From Flavobacteriaceae bacterium (GTDB lineage Bacteria > Bacteroidota > Bacteroidia > Flavobacteriales > Flavobacteriaceae), in assembly GCA_024640565.1 (NCBI GenBank), contig JAHEET010000003.1:1-64000 (forward strand): 64,000 bases of DNA, in the 5' to 3' direction. Under the pieces are notes generated by a model. That model was not told the DNA's origin and did no database searches. It was given only the letters and a program-made list of their open reading frames with translations. Positions 17,344 through 26,511 of the stretch are shown here, in pieces. How positions within the stretch are numbered: the first letter of the stretch is position 1; each line of letters begins with the position of its first letter. A program made the translations under genes and the position numbers.

Positions 17344-17401
17344 CAAGTTTATTAAATCACGCATAAAAACTTAGTAAGGCATTTTTTGAAGCGATGTGAT
17401 G

Positions 17402-18637
17402 TTAATACCAACGTTTCTTATTCTTTTTGGAAGCTTCCGATTTCCGACCTTTTTTGTGCTTCCTAATTGTATTAGGTTGTTGCTTTCTTTTTTTTGGTTG
17501 CACCCGTGGGTAGGGGTGGTCTGTAATAACTTTAATCGGTCTTTGGAGTACTTCCTTAATAGCTTTGATGTATGTATCTTCATCTGGGCTACAGAATGAA
17601 AACGCAATTCCAGACTTCCCAGCTCTTCCAGTTCTTCCTATTCTGTGAATGTAGGTTTCAGGAATGTTGGGGATGTCAAAATTGATAACCGCATCCACAT
17701 TGTTAATATCAATTCCACGAGCAGCAACATCAGTTGCAATTAAAATAGTGGCTTTTTTATTTTTAAAATCTTCAATGGCCTTATTGCGAATAATTTGTGT
17801 CTTTTCACCATGAATGCTGGTTACTTTGTAGCCGTTTTTAATCAATGTTTCTTCTAATTTGTCAACACCAATGCGGGTTCTCCTAAAAATAATAATTTTA
17901 CCATTGATTGTATTTCTTAATAAATACAGGCATAAATCTGTTTTGTTTTTTTTAGGAGGGTAATAGAGTAACTGTCCAATTGTTTTTGAAGTTGTTTCTG
18001 CGGGGTTGATCTTTATAGTAACTGGGTTCTTGATCATTGTTTTAGACAATCCAACAATTTTATCAGGTAAGGTTGCAGAAAATAACAAACTTTGTTTTTT
18101 TCGAGGACACAAACCTTCGATGCTGCTTACATCATTGATAAAACCCATGTCTAACATTAAATCTGCCTCATCCAAAACAAAAATCTCGATCGCATCCAAA
18201 TCGATCGCGCCTTGTTTTTGTAGGTCAATCAATCGGCCTGGGGTTGCAATTAAAATATCAACACCTTCGTTTAAAATTTCCTTTTGAGGGGTTAATGAAA
18301 CACCCCCATAGACCGCCGTTGTTTTTAAGTCGGTGTGTTTTGCATAGCTTTTAAAGTTGGCTTCAATTTGCAAGCACAACTCACGTGTTGGTGTTAGGAT
18401 TAACGATTTTATCTTTTTTTGTTTTTTTTTACTGTCTTGTCTGTCCAATAATAATTGAAGAATTGGCAGGGCAAAAGCTGCTGTTTTTCCTGTACCCGTT
18501 TGTGCAGAGACAATTACATTTTTTTTTGCTAAAATTGGCGGTATCGCTTGTTCTTGGACCCGTGTAGGTGTTTGGAAACGTTCTTCGGCAATTGCTTTTA
18601 ATAGCGAGGCATTAAGCGGTAATTCTGTAAACTGCAT
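17402..18637 (-). CDS. DEAD-box RNA helicase (RhlE-like)
   Basis: This ATP-dependent RNA helicase of 411 residues acts in ribosome assembly or RNA decay. All motifs are present: Q motif near 22-28, Walker A AQTGTGKT (Lys51), PTRELCLQI (83-91), TPGR, DEAD (156-159), SAT (187-189) and HRIGRTGR near 333. The last 35 residues are very rich in lysine and arginine, the usual nonspecific RNA-binding tail. It is transcribed alone from a TACCTTTG element 16 bases before the ATG. Confidence 0.93.
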   Translation of the reverse strand: MQFTELPLNASLLKAIAEERFQTPTRVQEQAIPPILAKKNVIVSAQTGTGKTAAFALPILQLLLDRQDSKKKQKKIKSLILTPTRELCLQIEANFKSYAKHTDLKTTAVYGGVSLTPQKEILNEGVDILIATPGRLIDLQKQGAIDLDAIEIFVLDEADLMLDMGFINDVSSIEGLCPRKKQSLLFSATLPDKIVGLSKTMIKNPVTIKINPAETTSKTIGQLLYYPPKKNKTDLCLYLLRNTINGKIIIFRRTRIGVDKLEETLIKNGYKVTSIHGEKTQIIRNKAIEDFKNKKATILIATDVAARGIDINNVDAVINFDIPNIPETYIHRIGRTGRAGKSGIAFSFCSPDEDTYIKAIKEVLQRPIKVITDHPYPRVQPKKRKQQPNTIRKHKKGRKSEASKKNKKRWY

Positions 18638-18653
18638 TTGGGTATTTTTTTTA

Positions 18654-18661
18654 CAAAGGTA
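18654..18661 (-). promoter_or_regulatory. Promoter element of the DEAD-box helicase gene
   Basis: On the minus strand this reads TACCTTTG, matching TAnnTTTG. It stands 16 bases before the ATG, leaving a leader of about ten bases. Confidence 0.5.
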
Positions 18662-18769
18662 GATGAAAAGATGCGATCGTTTTTGTTGAAATAGTTTTTT
18701 TTAATATTCCATAGAGCAATCTTTCGAGAGTTTTTTTGTAGCTAAATTCTTTGAAATTCGAAAATAAAC

Positions 18770-19414
18770 TTACAAATGCCCTTTAATCCAAGTTTTAAAA
18801 CTATAAAAATTTTGCGGAGCAACTCCATGTCCAACAGGATACTCATTGTATGAGTTTTCGAGTTTTAAGTTCTCTAAAATAGGAGACGCCTTTCTTGCCC
18901 AGTCTACAGGTAGTACTTGGTCTACCGTGCCATGAGAAATGTAATAAGAAGTTTTTATCTGTAAGTCAGTAAGATTGGATGGAAGTAATTCTTCGTTAAT
19001 ATATCCGCTCAGCGCAATAATATGATTGACTTTATTTGGGTGTAAAAAGCTAAAAGCATAACTTAAAATTGCACCTTGGCTGAAACCAAGCAGAAAAGTT
19101 TTGTCAGCCTTGGTCTTGTATTTTTGTTTGATTTCATCTATAAATAAATCAATTTTCCCAAGCGATGTTCTTGCTTGTTCTAAATCAGAATATTTTCCAT
19201 TGTTATTGTCGAAGTTAATCGCATACCAAGCATGTCCGCCTTGTCCCATTTCATAAGGAGCTCTGGCACTTACAATCAGTAATTCTTCAGGCAATTCTTC
19301 AGCAAATGAAAATAAATCTTGTTCATTGCTTCCGTAACCGTGCAGTAAAATCAATAAGGGTGGGTTTGTAGCGCTTTTTTTGGGTTGCCTAACAATGTAT
19401 TCTAGCGTATTCAA
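18770..19414 (-). CDS. Phospholipase/carboxylesterase family alpha/beta hydrolase
   Basis: The 214-residue protein has the nucleophile elbow GFSQG with Ser112, an oxyanion-hole segment LHGYGSN (24-30), an aspartate in GTVDQVLPV and a histidine in VGHGVAPQ, the full catalytic triad of the PF02230 family. These cytoplasmic enzymes cleave short acyl esters or lysophospholipids. It lies five bases after the dihydroorotase-like gene and seems to be the last gene of that operon. Confidence 0.88.
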   Translation of the reverse strand: MNTLEYIVRQPKKSATNPPLLILLHGYGSNEQDLFSFAEELPEELLIVSARAPYEMGQGGHAWYAINFDNNNGKYSDLEQARTSLGKIDLFIDEIKQKYKTKADKTFLLGFSQGAILSYAFSFLHPNKVNHIIALSGYINEELLPSNLTDLQIKTSYYISHGTVDQVLPVDWARKASPILENLKLENSYNEYPVGHGVAPQNFYSFKTWIKGHL

Positions 19415-19419
19415 AATAA

Positions 19420-20679
19420 TTATTGATTCAGTATTAATTGGTTATTTGCAAAAATTCCATAGGCTTTTCCTTTGAGATTTTTATCAATAAAAATGCTATT
19501 TTTTGAAGTAGATAAAATATCTGATGAAGAGAAAATATGGTTTTCATCAGGGTTGAAAAGGGTAATATCTGCTTGACAACCTTCTGCTATTTTGGGTAAG
19601 GTGATGTTGAATTTTTTTCGTGGATTGCAGGTAATTGCTTCTATAAAATCAGTTGATTTTAAAACAGAATTTACAGCACCAAATAGCGTCTCTAAGCCAA
19701 GGGATCCGTCTTTGGCTTCACTAAATTCAACTTTTTTGTTTTCGATGTCTATAGGGTTGTGATCGGAAGTAATCATATCAATAATACCCGAGGTGACTCC
19801 TTTTTGTAATGCTTTCGTATCTTCTTTTGTTCTTAGTGGTGGGTTTACTTTGTATTTACTATCAAAGCTCGGTAATTCATCTTCTGTTAAAACTAGGTGA
19901 TGGGCTGCTACGCTACAAGAGATGTCCAATCCTTTCTTTTTGGCTTCTTGAATGAGTGAAACTGATTTTTTAGTTGAAATCGTTGGAATGTGTAATTTAC
20001 CCCCCGTATATTCCAATATAAATAAATCACGTGCAATTTGAAGATGCTCAGCCAAGGCAGGAATTCCTTTCAAACCCAATCGGGTGCTATTGATTCCCTC
20101 ATTAACAACCCCCTCTCCAGCGATTGAATTATTTTTGGGAAAGCTCAAGATAAGTCCGTCAAAATTTTGCGCATATTGTAAGGCTACTTTTAACAAGTTG
20201 TCATTCCCAATAGGGCTGTTGTAATCGGCAAAAGCAATGGCGCCAGACTGTTGCATGTCGTAGAGTTCTGCCATGTCAATCCCTTTACTCTCTTGAGTTA
20301 ATGCGCCAATAGGATAGAGCTTAGTGGCAAATCCTGAGGATTTATTAATTAAGAATTCTATGGCAGACTTATTATCAATCACAGGATGTGTGTTCGCATT
20401 TACGGCAACTGCTGTGAATCCACTTCTGGCAGCAACATTCAACCCATTTTTAATTGTTTCTCGTTCTTCAAATCCAGGTTCACCAAAAGAAACACTCGTG
20501 TCAAACCAACCCATAGAAATATGCAGGTTTTTTAAAGAGACCACAGTATCTTCGCTGTTGGGAGTAATCGTATCTGCGATTTTTGTGATATTCCCATTCA
20601 CAATTAAAATGTCTTTTTGTTGCTGATGGTAAGCGCTTGAGGGATCAATAATCGTTGCCGATTTTAGAAGTGTGTTCAT
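19420..20679 (-). CDS. Dihydroorotase-like protein lacking metal ligands, probably inactive as dihydroorotase
   Basis: From ATG at 20679 the protein has 419 residues and resembles class I dihydroorotases over its whole length (GEPGFEERETIKNG, NANTHPVID, VAAHHLVLTEDE, TSDHNPIDIENK). In active enzymes the segment at 60-66 reads D-x-H-x-H-x-R; here it reads DTSVSFG, so both zinc-binding histidines and the substrate-binding arginine are replaced. Such inactive homologues can act as partners of aspartate transcarbamoylase, so a structural role in pyrimidine synthesis is possible. The chosen start overlaps the upstream gene stop as ATGA; a longer reading frame to 20757 would overlap that gene and adds no homologous sequence. 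Confidence 0.85.
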   Translation of the reverse strand: MNTLLKSATIIDPSSAYHQQQKDILIVNGNITKIADTITPNSEDTVVSLKNLHISMGWFDTSVSFGEPGFEERETIKNGLNVAARSGFTAVAVNANTHPVIDNKSAIEFLINKSSGFATKLYPIGALTQESKGIDMAELYDMQQSGAIAFADYNSPIGNDNLLKVALQYAQNFDGLILSFPKNNSIAGEGVVNEGINSTRLGLKGIPALAEHLQIARDLFILEYTGGKLHIPTISTKKSVSLIQEAKKKGLDISCSVAAHHLVLTEDELPSFDSKYKVNPPLRTKEDTKALQKGVTSGIIDMITSDHNPIDIENKKVEFSEAKDGSLGLETLFGAVNSVLKSTDFIEAITCNPRKKFNITLPKIAEGCQADITLFNPDENHIFSSSDILSTSKNSIFIDKNLKGKAYGIFANNQLILNQ

Positions 20680-22625
20680 GATTTGAAGAATTTTAAAATC
20701 AAAATTTCTAGCAGCAAAGATACAATTGCTAGCGCTAAAAACCATTTCCAAAGCCAATGAACTTCACTTTTTTCGTTAATTTCTCTTAAGAAATCCTTTA
20801 TGGAGTCTGAAGTTGAAATATTTTTATTGTTTTTTGCGAGTCTTTCTGTGTTTAAAAAGACCAAACTGCTTTCCGCTTTCGGGATGTTGTAAGCAAGAGT
20901 TTTTAAGGTGTCTTTTTTCTTTGTAACAGAATAGAATCCTGCCATTTCTGGATTTTCTAATGTGGTTAGTATCACTTTGTTTTGAGTGTGATACTGTCGT
21001 GGGATAAAAGTGTTATTTCGGTTGTTAAGCGATAATATTTCATCTTTTTGCAAGGAGGTTTTGATATCGATTTTGTTTTCTACACCAAGGGAATAGTACA
21101 GTTTTGATGGTTGTAAACTCAATTGGGCGAAATTGTAAAAAACAGGAACAACCAAGGGAGAATTTATGAAATTACTGTTTTTCGAATCCAAATCAGCGGC
21201 AATCCAAAATAGGTTTCCGTTGTTCGTGGTTACTTTTTTTATAAAACCTTCATCGTTTTCATAAGAAATAAGATTATTACTATTCACAAATGAAGTAGGG
21301 AAGTAGTATTGAGAATTTGGATATTGAAAATTCTGAACCTGTTTGTAAAAAACGCTCTTAAAAAAAGGGTGTTCAAAATTGATGTCGGTAATCTTTAGTA
21401 ATTTTTTTGTTTTTGAGTCAAGGTGCCCCTTTGTTATTTTTTTTAAAAAAGAACGATAAGAATTGATGGCTAAATTATTGTCTGGAATGATGACAATACT
21501 CCCTCCTTTTTTTGAGAATGCTACCAAACTACTTTGTAGGGAAGGAGAGATGTTTTTTAGTGAATTTAAAATGATTAATTGCTGTTGTTGGATAGCGTTA
21601 AAATTTATTTTTTCTGGGGGGTGGTGTTTGTAAATAAACTCCTTTTTTGTGTAAATTTTTGAAAGAAAATTTGTTGTTTTACCAATCGATAGAACATTCA
21701 TTTTTTCAGCTAAATTTAATGTAAAATTAAAGGTGTTGTCAAATAGAAAAGTATCGTTAGAGGTGATTTGTATTTTCCCAAGAAAATTCGCACTTTTATC
21801 AATGTTAAAATTGACTGTATAGGTTCCGTTTTTTTCAATAGAAAATGTCTGCTTACTTATGAGTTTTTGATCGTTATAAAGTCTAATAGGGAGGTTGTTT
21901 TTTTTTACTCCTTGGTTTTTAATGACCCCTTTTAGGTTTATTTTGTCCATGGAAGTGCTGGCAACATAAACACTATCTATGGATACATTGTTTTGGGTAG
22001 CCCTTGCTAGTTTTATAAGTGAAATTGGCTGTGTTACATTTGTAAATTCATTTTCATAAGTATCTTGAAAATCAGATATTAAAATAGATTTACTTAAAGC
22101 ATTACTATTATTATAATTTAGTTTGTCTATTTTGAGTAAAATACTGCTTATTTCTAGTTTTTTAGGTGTTGTTTTTACCTTTTGTAGTATATTTTTTAAT
22201 TCAGATTTTGAAATTCTTGGATAATATTCCGAATTCGTTTGTAACGTATAGTTGTTTTTGTCAGATGTGTTTTCTATAATATCTTGTATCGCTACTTTGA
22301 GTAAATTGCCTTTTTCTCCTTTTGAATTTAAGCTTGTAGAAGTGTCTAAATATAAAAAGTATTCTTCTTGATTTCCCGCTTTTTTTTGTCCAATATAAGG
22401 TTGTGAAAACGCAAAAAGTATCGCTGAAAATAACAGTATTCTTACACCTAATAATAACCACTTTTTTATGCGTGAACTCTTACGATTTTGCTGAATTATT
22501 TTTTGTAAAAAAGCAACATTTGTAAAAGCGATTTTTGTGAATTTTTGCAATTGAAAAAGGTGTACTAAAATCGGAATGATTAGCAGTGCTAAGAAGTATA
22601 AAATGTCAGGGTTTTTAAATTGCAT
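20676..22625 (-). CDS. BatA-type membrane protein with N-terminal double-transmembrane domain
   Basis: The 649-residue protein begins with the two-helix Bat/aerotolerance N-terminal domain: FALLIIPILVHLFQLQKF-like first helix (about 8-25), then LGVRILLFSAILFAF (about 59-73). A large periplasmic region follows with a von Willebrand-like segment beginning EEYFLYLDTSTS, and a final helix WFLALAIVSLLLEILIL anchors the C-terminus. The family is widespread in Bacteroidota; its molecular function is not established. It overlaps the dihydroorotase-like gene by four bases, a conserved-looking coupling. Confidence 0.82.
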   Translation of the reverse strand: MQFKNPDILYFLALLIIPILVHLFQLQKFTKIAFTNVAFLQKIIQQNRKSSRIKKWLLLGVRILLFSAILFAFSQPYIGQKKAGNQEEYFLYLDTSTSLNSKGEKGNLLKVAIQDIIENTSDKNNYTLQTNSEYYPRISKSELKNILQKVKTTPKKLEISSILLKIDKLNYNNSNALSKSILISDFQDTYENEFTNVTQPISLIKLARATQNNVSIDSVYVASTSMDKINLKGVIKNQGVKKNNLPIRLYNDQKLISKQTFSIEKNGTYTVNFNIDKSANFLGKIQITSNDTFLFDNTFNFTLNLAEKMNVLSIGKTTNFLSKIYTKKEFIYKHHPPEKINFNAIQQQQLIILNSLKNISPSLQSSLVAFSKKGGSIVIIPDNNLAINSYRSFLKKITKGHLDSKTKKLLKITDINFEHPFFKSVFYKQVQNFQYPNSQYYFPTSFVNSNNLISYENDEGFIKKVTTNNGNLFWIAADLDSKNSNFINSPLVVPVFYNFAQLSLQPSKLYYSLGVENKIDIKTSLQKDEILSLNNRNNTFIPRQYHTQNKVILTTLENPEMAGFYSVTKKKDTLKTLAYNIPKAESSLVFLNTERLAKNNKNISTSDSIKDFLREINEKSEVHWLWKWFLALAIVSLLLEILILKFFKS

Positions 22626-22702
22626 TGATCGATTTAAATGATGCTTTCATTCTTCTAAATTAAGGGAAATAAAAGAATAAAAAAATCCATGTTAATTTAA
22701 AT

Positions 22703-23467
22703 TTAAAACTTTTCAAAAACGCCCAAACCAAACAACGCAAAATCATACTTTACAGGGTCTTTTTTGTCCAATAATCGTAGATTTCTGTCTAATTCTAAAA
22801 CTGCTTTCCAATCGTTTTGCTTTCTTAAAAGAAGCGCAAGTTTCCTAGCCACATTTCCTGAATGTACATCCAATGGGCATGATAAATTCGCCGTATTATG
22901 TGTTTTCCAGATTCCAAAATCTACCCCTGTCTTTTTATCTCGAACCATCCAACGCAAAAACATATTGATTCTTTTTGCTGCAGAGTTCTTCAGTGGATCG
23001 GAAATATGTTTTTGTGTTCTTTGGGGGTGTGCTATTTCAAAAAAAATATTTTTAAAATGGTGTATTGCTGTCTGATAGGTATCTGTTTTATCTCTTATTT
23101 TCAAAGCGTTTTCAAGACCACCATGTTCTTTGTAAATATGTTGTAGTGAGTTTATGAACTGTTGCAGATCAATGCTGTTAAAGGTTCTGTGTACAAAACC
23201 GTCCAAACATTTTAAGTCTTTTTTTTGATGATTCATGATAAAGTCATGGGGAGCGTAGTCTAAGAGTTGCATCATTTTCGATGCGTTTCTAATAATCATG
23301 GTTCGGTTTCCCCAAGAAATAATAGCGGTTAAAAAAGCCGCAATTTCAATGTCCTCTTTTTTTGAAAATAAATGTGGAATTTGTATGGGGTCTGATACAA
23401 TGAATTTTGGGTTTTCATAGAAAAGTACTTTTTCATCTAAAAATTCTTTTAATTCACCAAGTTTCAT
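22703..23467 (-). CDS. TIGR02757 family protein (DUF2400)
   Basis: The 254-residue protein matches the TIGR02757 family over its length, including the ISWGNRTMIIRNA segment, RRWMVR-like FLRWMVRDKKTGVDFGIW and PLDVHSGNVARKL near the C-terminus. The fold is thought to relate to HhH-GPD DNA glycosylases, but no activity has been shown. It starts three bases after the LolD-like ATPase gene, so they share a transcript. Confidence 0.85.
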   Translation of the reverse strand: MKLGELKEFLDEKVLFYENPKFIVSDPIQIPHLFSKKEDIEIAAFLTAIISWGNRTMIIRNASKMMQLLDYAPHDFIMNHQKKDLKCLDGFVHRTFNSIDLQQFINSLQHIYKEHGGLENALKIRDKTDTYQTAIHHFKNIFFEIAHPQRTQKHISDPLKNSAAKRINMFLRWMVRDKKTGVDFGIWKTHNTANLSCPLDVHSGNVARKLALLLRKQNDWKAVLELDRNLRLLDKKDPVKYDFALFGLGVFEKF

Positions 23468-23470
23468 GTA

Positions 23471-24130
23471 TTAAATAATTTTACCATCTTTCATTACTAA
23501 TTTTCTATCAGCCATTTCTGCAAGTTCTTCATTGTGAGTAACTATTACAAATGTTTGCCCAAACTTATCTCGGAGCTGAAAGAACATTTCGTGCAATTTT
23601 TTAGCAGACTTGCTGTCCAAATTTCCACTCGGTTCATCGGCCAAGATTACGGATGGATTATTAATGAAAGCCCTTGCAACAGCTACCCGTTGTTGCTCTC
23701 CTCCAGAAAGTTGATTTGGTTTGTGATGTAGTCGATGTGATAAGCCAAGAAATTCTAAAATTTCGGTAGCTTTTTTTGTTGTTTCTTGTTTTGATTTATT
23801 GCCAATAAAAGCAGGGATGCATACGTTCTCTAGTGCTGTAAACTCTGGCAATAATTGATGAAACTGAAAAATAAAACCAATGTGCTCGTTTCGAAACGAA
23901 GAAACTTCCTTATCGGAGCGATTTTTTATAGAAACTCCATTCAAGGACAATTCATAATTCTCTTTTTTTAAGGGGGCATCTAGGGTTCCAATAATCTGAA
24001 GTAGCGTCGTTTTTCCTGCACCAGAAGGCCCAACAATAGCAACAATTTCACCCTTTTTTATGTGAAAATCAACTCCTTTTAGTACTTCTACTTCCCCATA
24101 ATACTTGTGGATGTTCTTTGCAATGATCAT
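23471..24130 (-). CDS. ABC transporter ATP-binding protein, LolD-like
   Basis: The 219-residue ATPase has Walker [10 protein letters not shown] (34-42), the signature [15 protein letters not shown], Walker B VILADEP and the switch histidine in IVTHNEE. Sequence and size fit the LolD/MacB group, which powers lipoprotein release from the inner membrane or efflux. No permease gene is adjacent, so the partner (LolCE-type) must be elsewhere. Upstream, TACTTTCG resembles the TAnnTTTG promoter with one mismatch. Confidence 0.88.
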   Translation of the reverse strand: MIIAKNIHKYYGEVEVLKGVDFHIKKGEIVAIVGPSGAGKTTLLQIIGTLDAPLKKENYELSLNGVSIKNRSDKEVSSFRNEHIGFIFQFHQLLPEFTALENVCIPAFIGNKSKQETTKKATEILEFLGLSHRLHHKPNQLSGGEQQRVAVARAFINNPSVILADEPSGNLDSKSAKKLHEMFFQLRDKFGQTFVIVTHNEELAEMADRKLVMKDGKII

Positions 24131-24198
24131 AGTTTGAAATCTAAGTAACGAAAGTATTAAAAAAAAAATTGGATACGCTTTGTATGTGCATTCATTTT

Positions 24199-26505
24199 TT
24201 AAGAGGATACAAACAACATTTTTTTAATCGAATTATAGTCTATAAAGTATACTACTCTTAGCGACAAAGTATGTTTTTGAGATTGTGCAAATAAGTTATT
24301 TAAATTCTTAAAAAAACTTTGGTTGGTATTGTTGTCATTGTTGAAAATCGAATTTCTATAAAAGGCAATTAGTTAGCTTCCTGGAGCGAATTGCCAAATA
24401 TAATTTAAGTCCAAATTCCAGTTGTTAAAGTTTACATTTTCACTTGTATAGTTTGTGTTTGGGTCCAATCCGCCGACAGTATTTAAGTTGTAAAAATTTG
24501 TATAATTAACAGCCTCCCAATAATGTCTAAAACTTAGTGATATTGAAGAATTTATCCCAAAACTATATTTTCCTGAAATGGTGTTTGTATAATTTTTCCG
24601 GTCTCTTATTCCAAAAACAATATTGTTGTCTACTTCATCCACGTACCCCTGATCATCTTTGGTGTTATTAAAGTTCAGTCGATATCTTAACGAAAACTGA
24701 TTGTTAAATCGATAACGCGGTACAATACTAAAGCCATAGCCAGTTTTTGGATTGTTTGGAAACGAACTATGGTACCCGTTTGCGTTTAATTGAAATAATT
24801 TTTGTGAATTGGTAGAAATCCATCCATTTACATTCCATCTTTGTGGTTGTAAGAAATAAATTCCACTTGTTGTACCCTGCCTTGGTTCAAAAAAATCTTT
24901 ATTTTCAGATCCATAATTTAAATTAGCACCAAAAGAAAAACGTTCCTTGGTTTGCGCGTTGAAATTTACTCCTGCAAAATGACCCGTATAGATTCCAGAG
25001 GCGTGTTGAAAACGGGCTTGATTGTAAAAGTTAAAACGATATCTATTAAATTTTTTTGTTGGTTGTAAAGTTCTCCAACTGATATTTCCATAGATAGATT
25101 GTTGGTTGTTTGAAAATAAGATTCCAAAATCATTGGGGTTGAATTCTTTGTTTTCAAAGTTGTAACCAACTTCCCAATTCCAGTGTCCAGCATTTTTGCC
25201 AAAACTATTGTCAAAAGTATACCCCGTATTTGGGTAATTTATATCATCAGAAATATTACTCAGTTTGAATGAACCGTCTGCATTGTACTTACTGTCTTTT
25301 GTCTCTATATGCCAAGTTAGGGCAGTTACATTTGCATCCCTAAACTTTCCATCACGGGTAACGTTGGTGTTGATCAAAGCAATACTAGAATTTTGATTAA
25401 ACTGTTGGTCCAACACCGTGATATTGTAATTTGTAAAAGGGTTTGTGACTGATTTTCTAATGGTTCCTGTAGTAATGTTTTTTATTGTAGCCTCTGTTTT
25501 CTCGGTGATGGCATTAAAAAAACCGATTCCCAAGCCATTTTTTGTTCTTCCAGAAATTTTGATGGCATTCAACATCGTTACTTTTCCAGGAGAATCAATA
25601 ATTTCCTCTTCTGGAGAAAGAGAACCAACAACATTAAATTGATCAATGGGAGCAGCTCCAATTCTTCTGGAATAAAATAAACGTCCTTTGTTAAAGAGTT
25701 CAGTTCCTTCGGTGAAAAATTGTCTTTGCTCTGAAAATTGCTGTTCAAAAGGACCAAGATTTAAAACAACGTCATCAAAACCAACCTGACTAAAGTCTGG
25801 AATTAAGGTCGCATCTAGCGTGAAGTTTTCAGTCAATCCGTACTTGACATCCATTCCAGCACTCCAGTCAAAATCAGTCGTATTTTCAAATGTTGTCATA
25901 GTCGTAGAAGCATAGGGGTATAAATTTAATCTTGTAGGAGGTTTTATGTTTTCAAAACCTTCAATTAATCCATCATATTGCGTCCATCTTCCAATTGAAT
26001 TGTCAATAAAGGTCCAGCTGTGATTTTCGTTTAATCTCTCTAACTTTCTATGAAAATTAAAACCCCAAGATTGCACGGGACTGTTTGAAAAACGAATGGC
26101 TCGATACGGAATTTCCATTTCTACTTGCCATCCTTCGGGAGTGATTGCCACAGCACTTTTCCAAACGGCATTCCAATTCAAATCTTCCTCACCATTTGAA
26201 ATCTTGGCATCCGCTTGGTTTCCAGTGCTCTGAACAATAAATTCGAAAGGGTTTTGTCCATCGTCATTTGGGTTGATGGTTACTAGAAAAAAATCAGCTT
26301 GACTAAAGTTATCTCTATTCGCAAACTCTTGTGGAATATTTGTAGGATCAGGATCCAACATTGTTGCCGAAATGTAAATGGCTGCATCGTCGTAGACCAC
26401 TTTTTCTGTTGTCTGATATGCAGCTGAAACTGTTTTGCCATTGTCTGGTCTAAAAGTGACAAAGTCGCTTAATAATGCTGTATTTTTCCATGCTTCATCA
26501 TCCAA
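24199..26505 (-). pseudogene. DUF5916 outer-membrane-type protein, pseudogene (5' deletion and premature stop)
   Basis: The frame resembles DUF5916 proteins, which combine a family 9 carbohydrate-binding-like domain with a beta-barrel. Both ends are damaged. Intact members begin with a signal peptide and reach an IDGxLDDEAW motif; here the homology starts abruptly at ILDDEAW, directly after the acyl-CoA dehydrogenase stop codon, so promoter, signal peptide and start codon are missing and only a TTG could start it. At 24373-24375 a TAA interrupts WQFAPGS; reading on in the same frame gives LIAFYRNSIF and a normal-looking C-terminus ([12 protein letters not shown]) to TAA at 24199-24201. A glutamine codon CAA probably became TAA. 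The open part alone is 710 codons. It is unlikely to yield a functional exported protein. Confidence 0.85.
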
Positions 26506-26511
26506 GATATT

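Noticed and set aside
17371..17607. Antisense and overlapping frames at the 3' end of the DEAD-box helicase
   Set aside because: They arise from the lysine-rich helicase tail; no separate gene features are present.
20680..20757. Extended start of the dihydroorotase-like gene
   Set aside because: The added 26 residues lie inside the BatA-type gene and resemble no dihydroorotase N-terminus; the ATGA overlap at 20676-20679 is the normal coupling.
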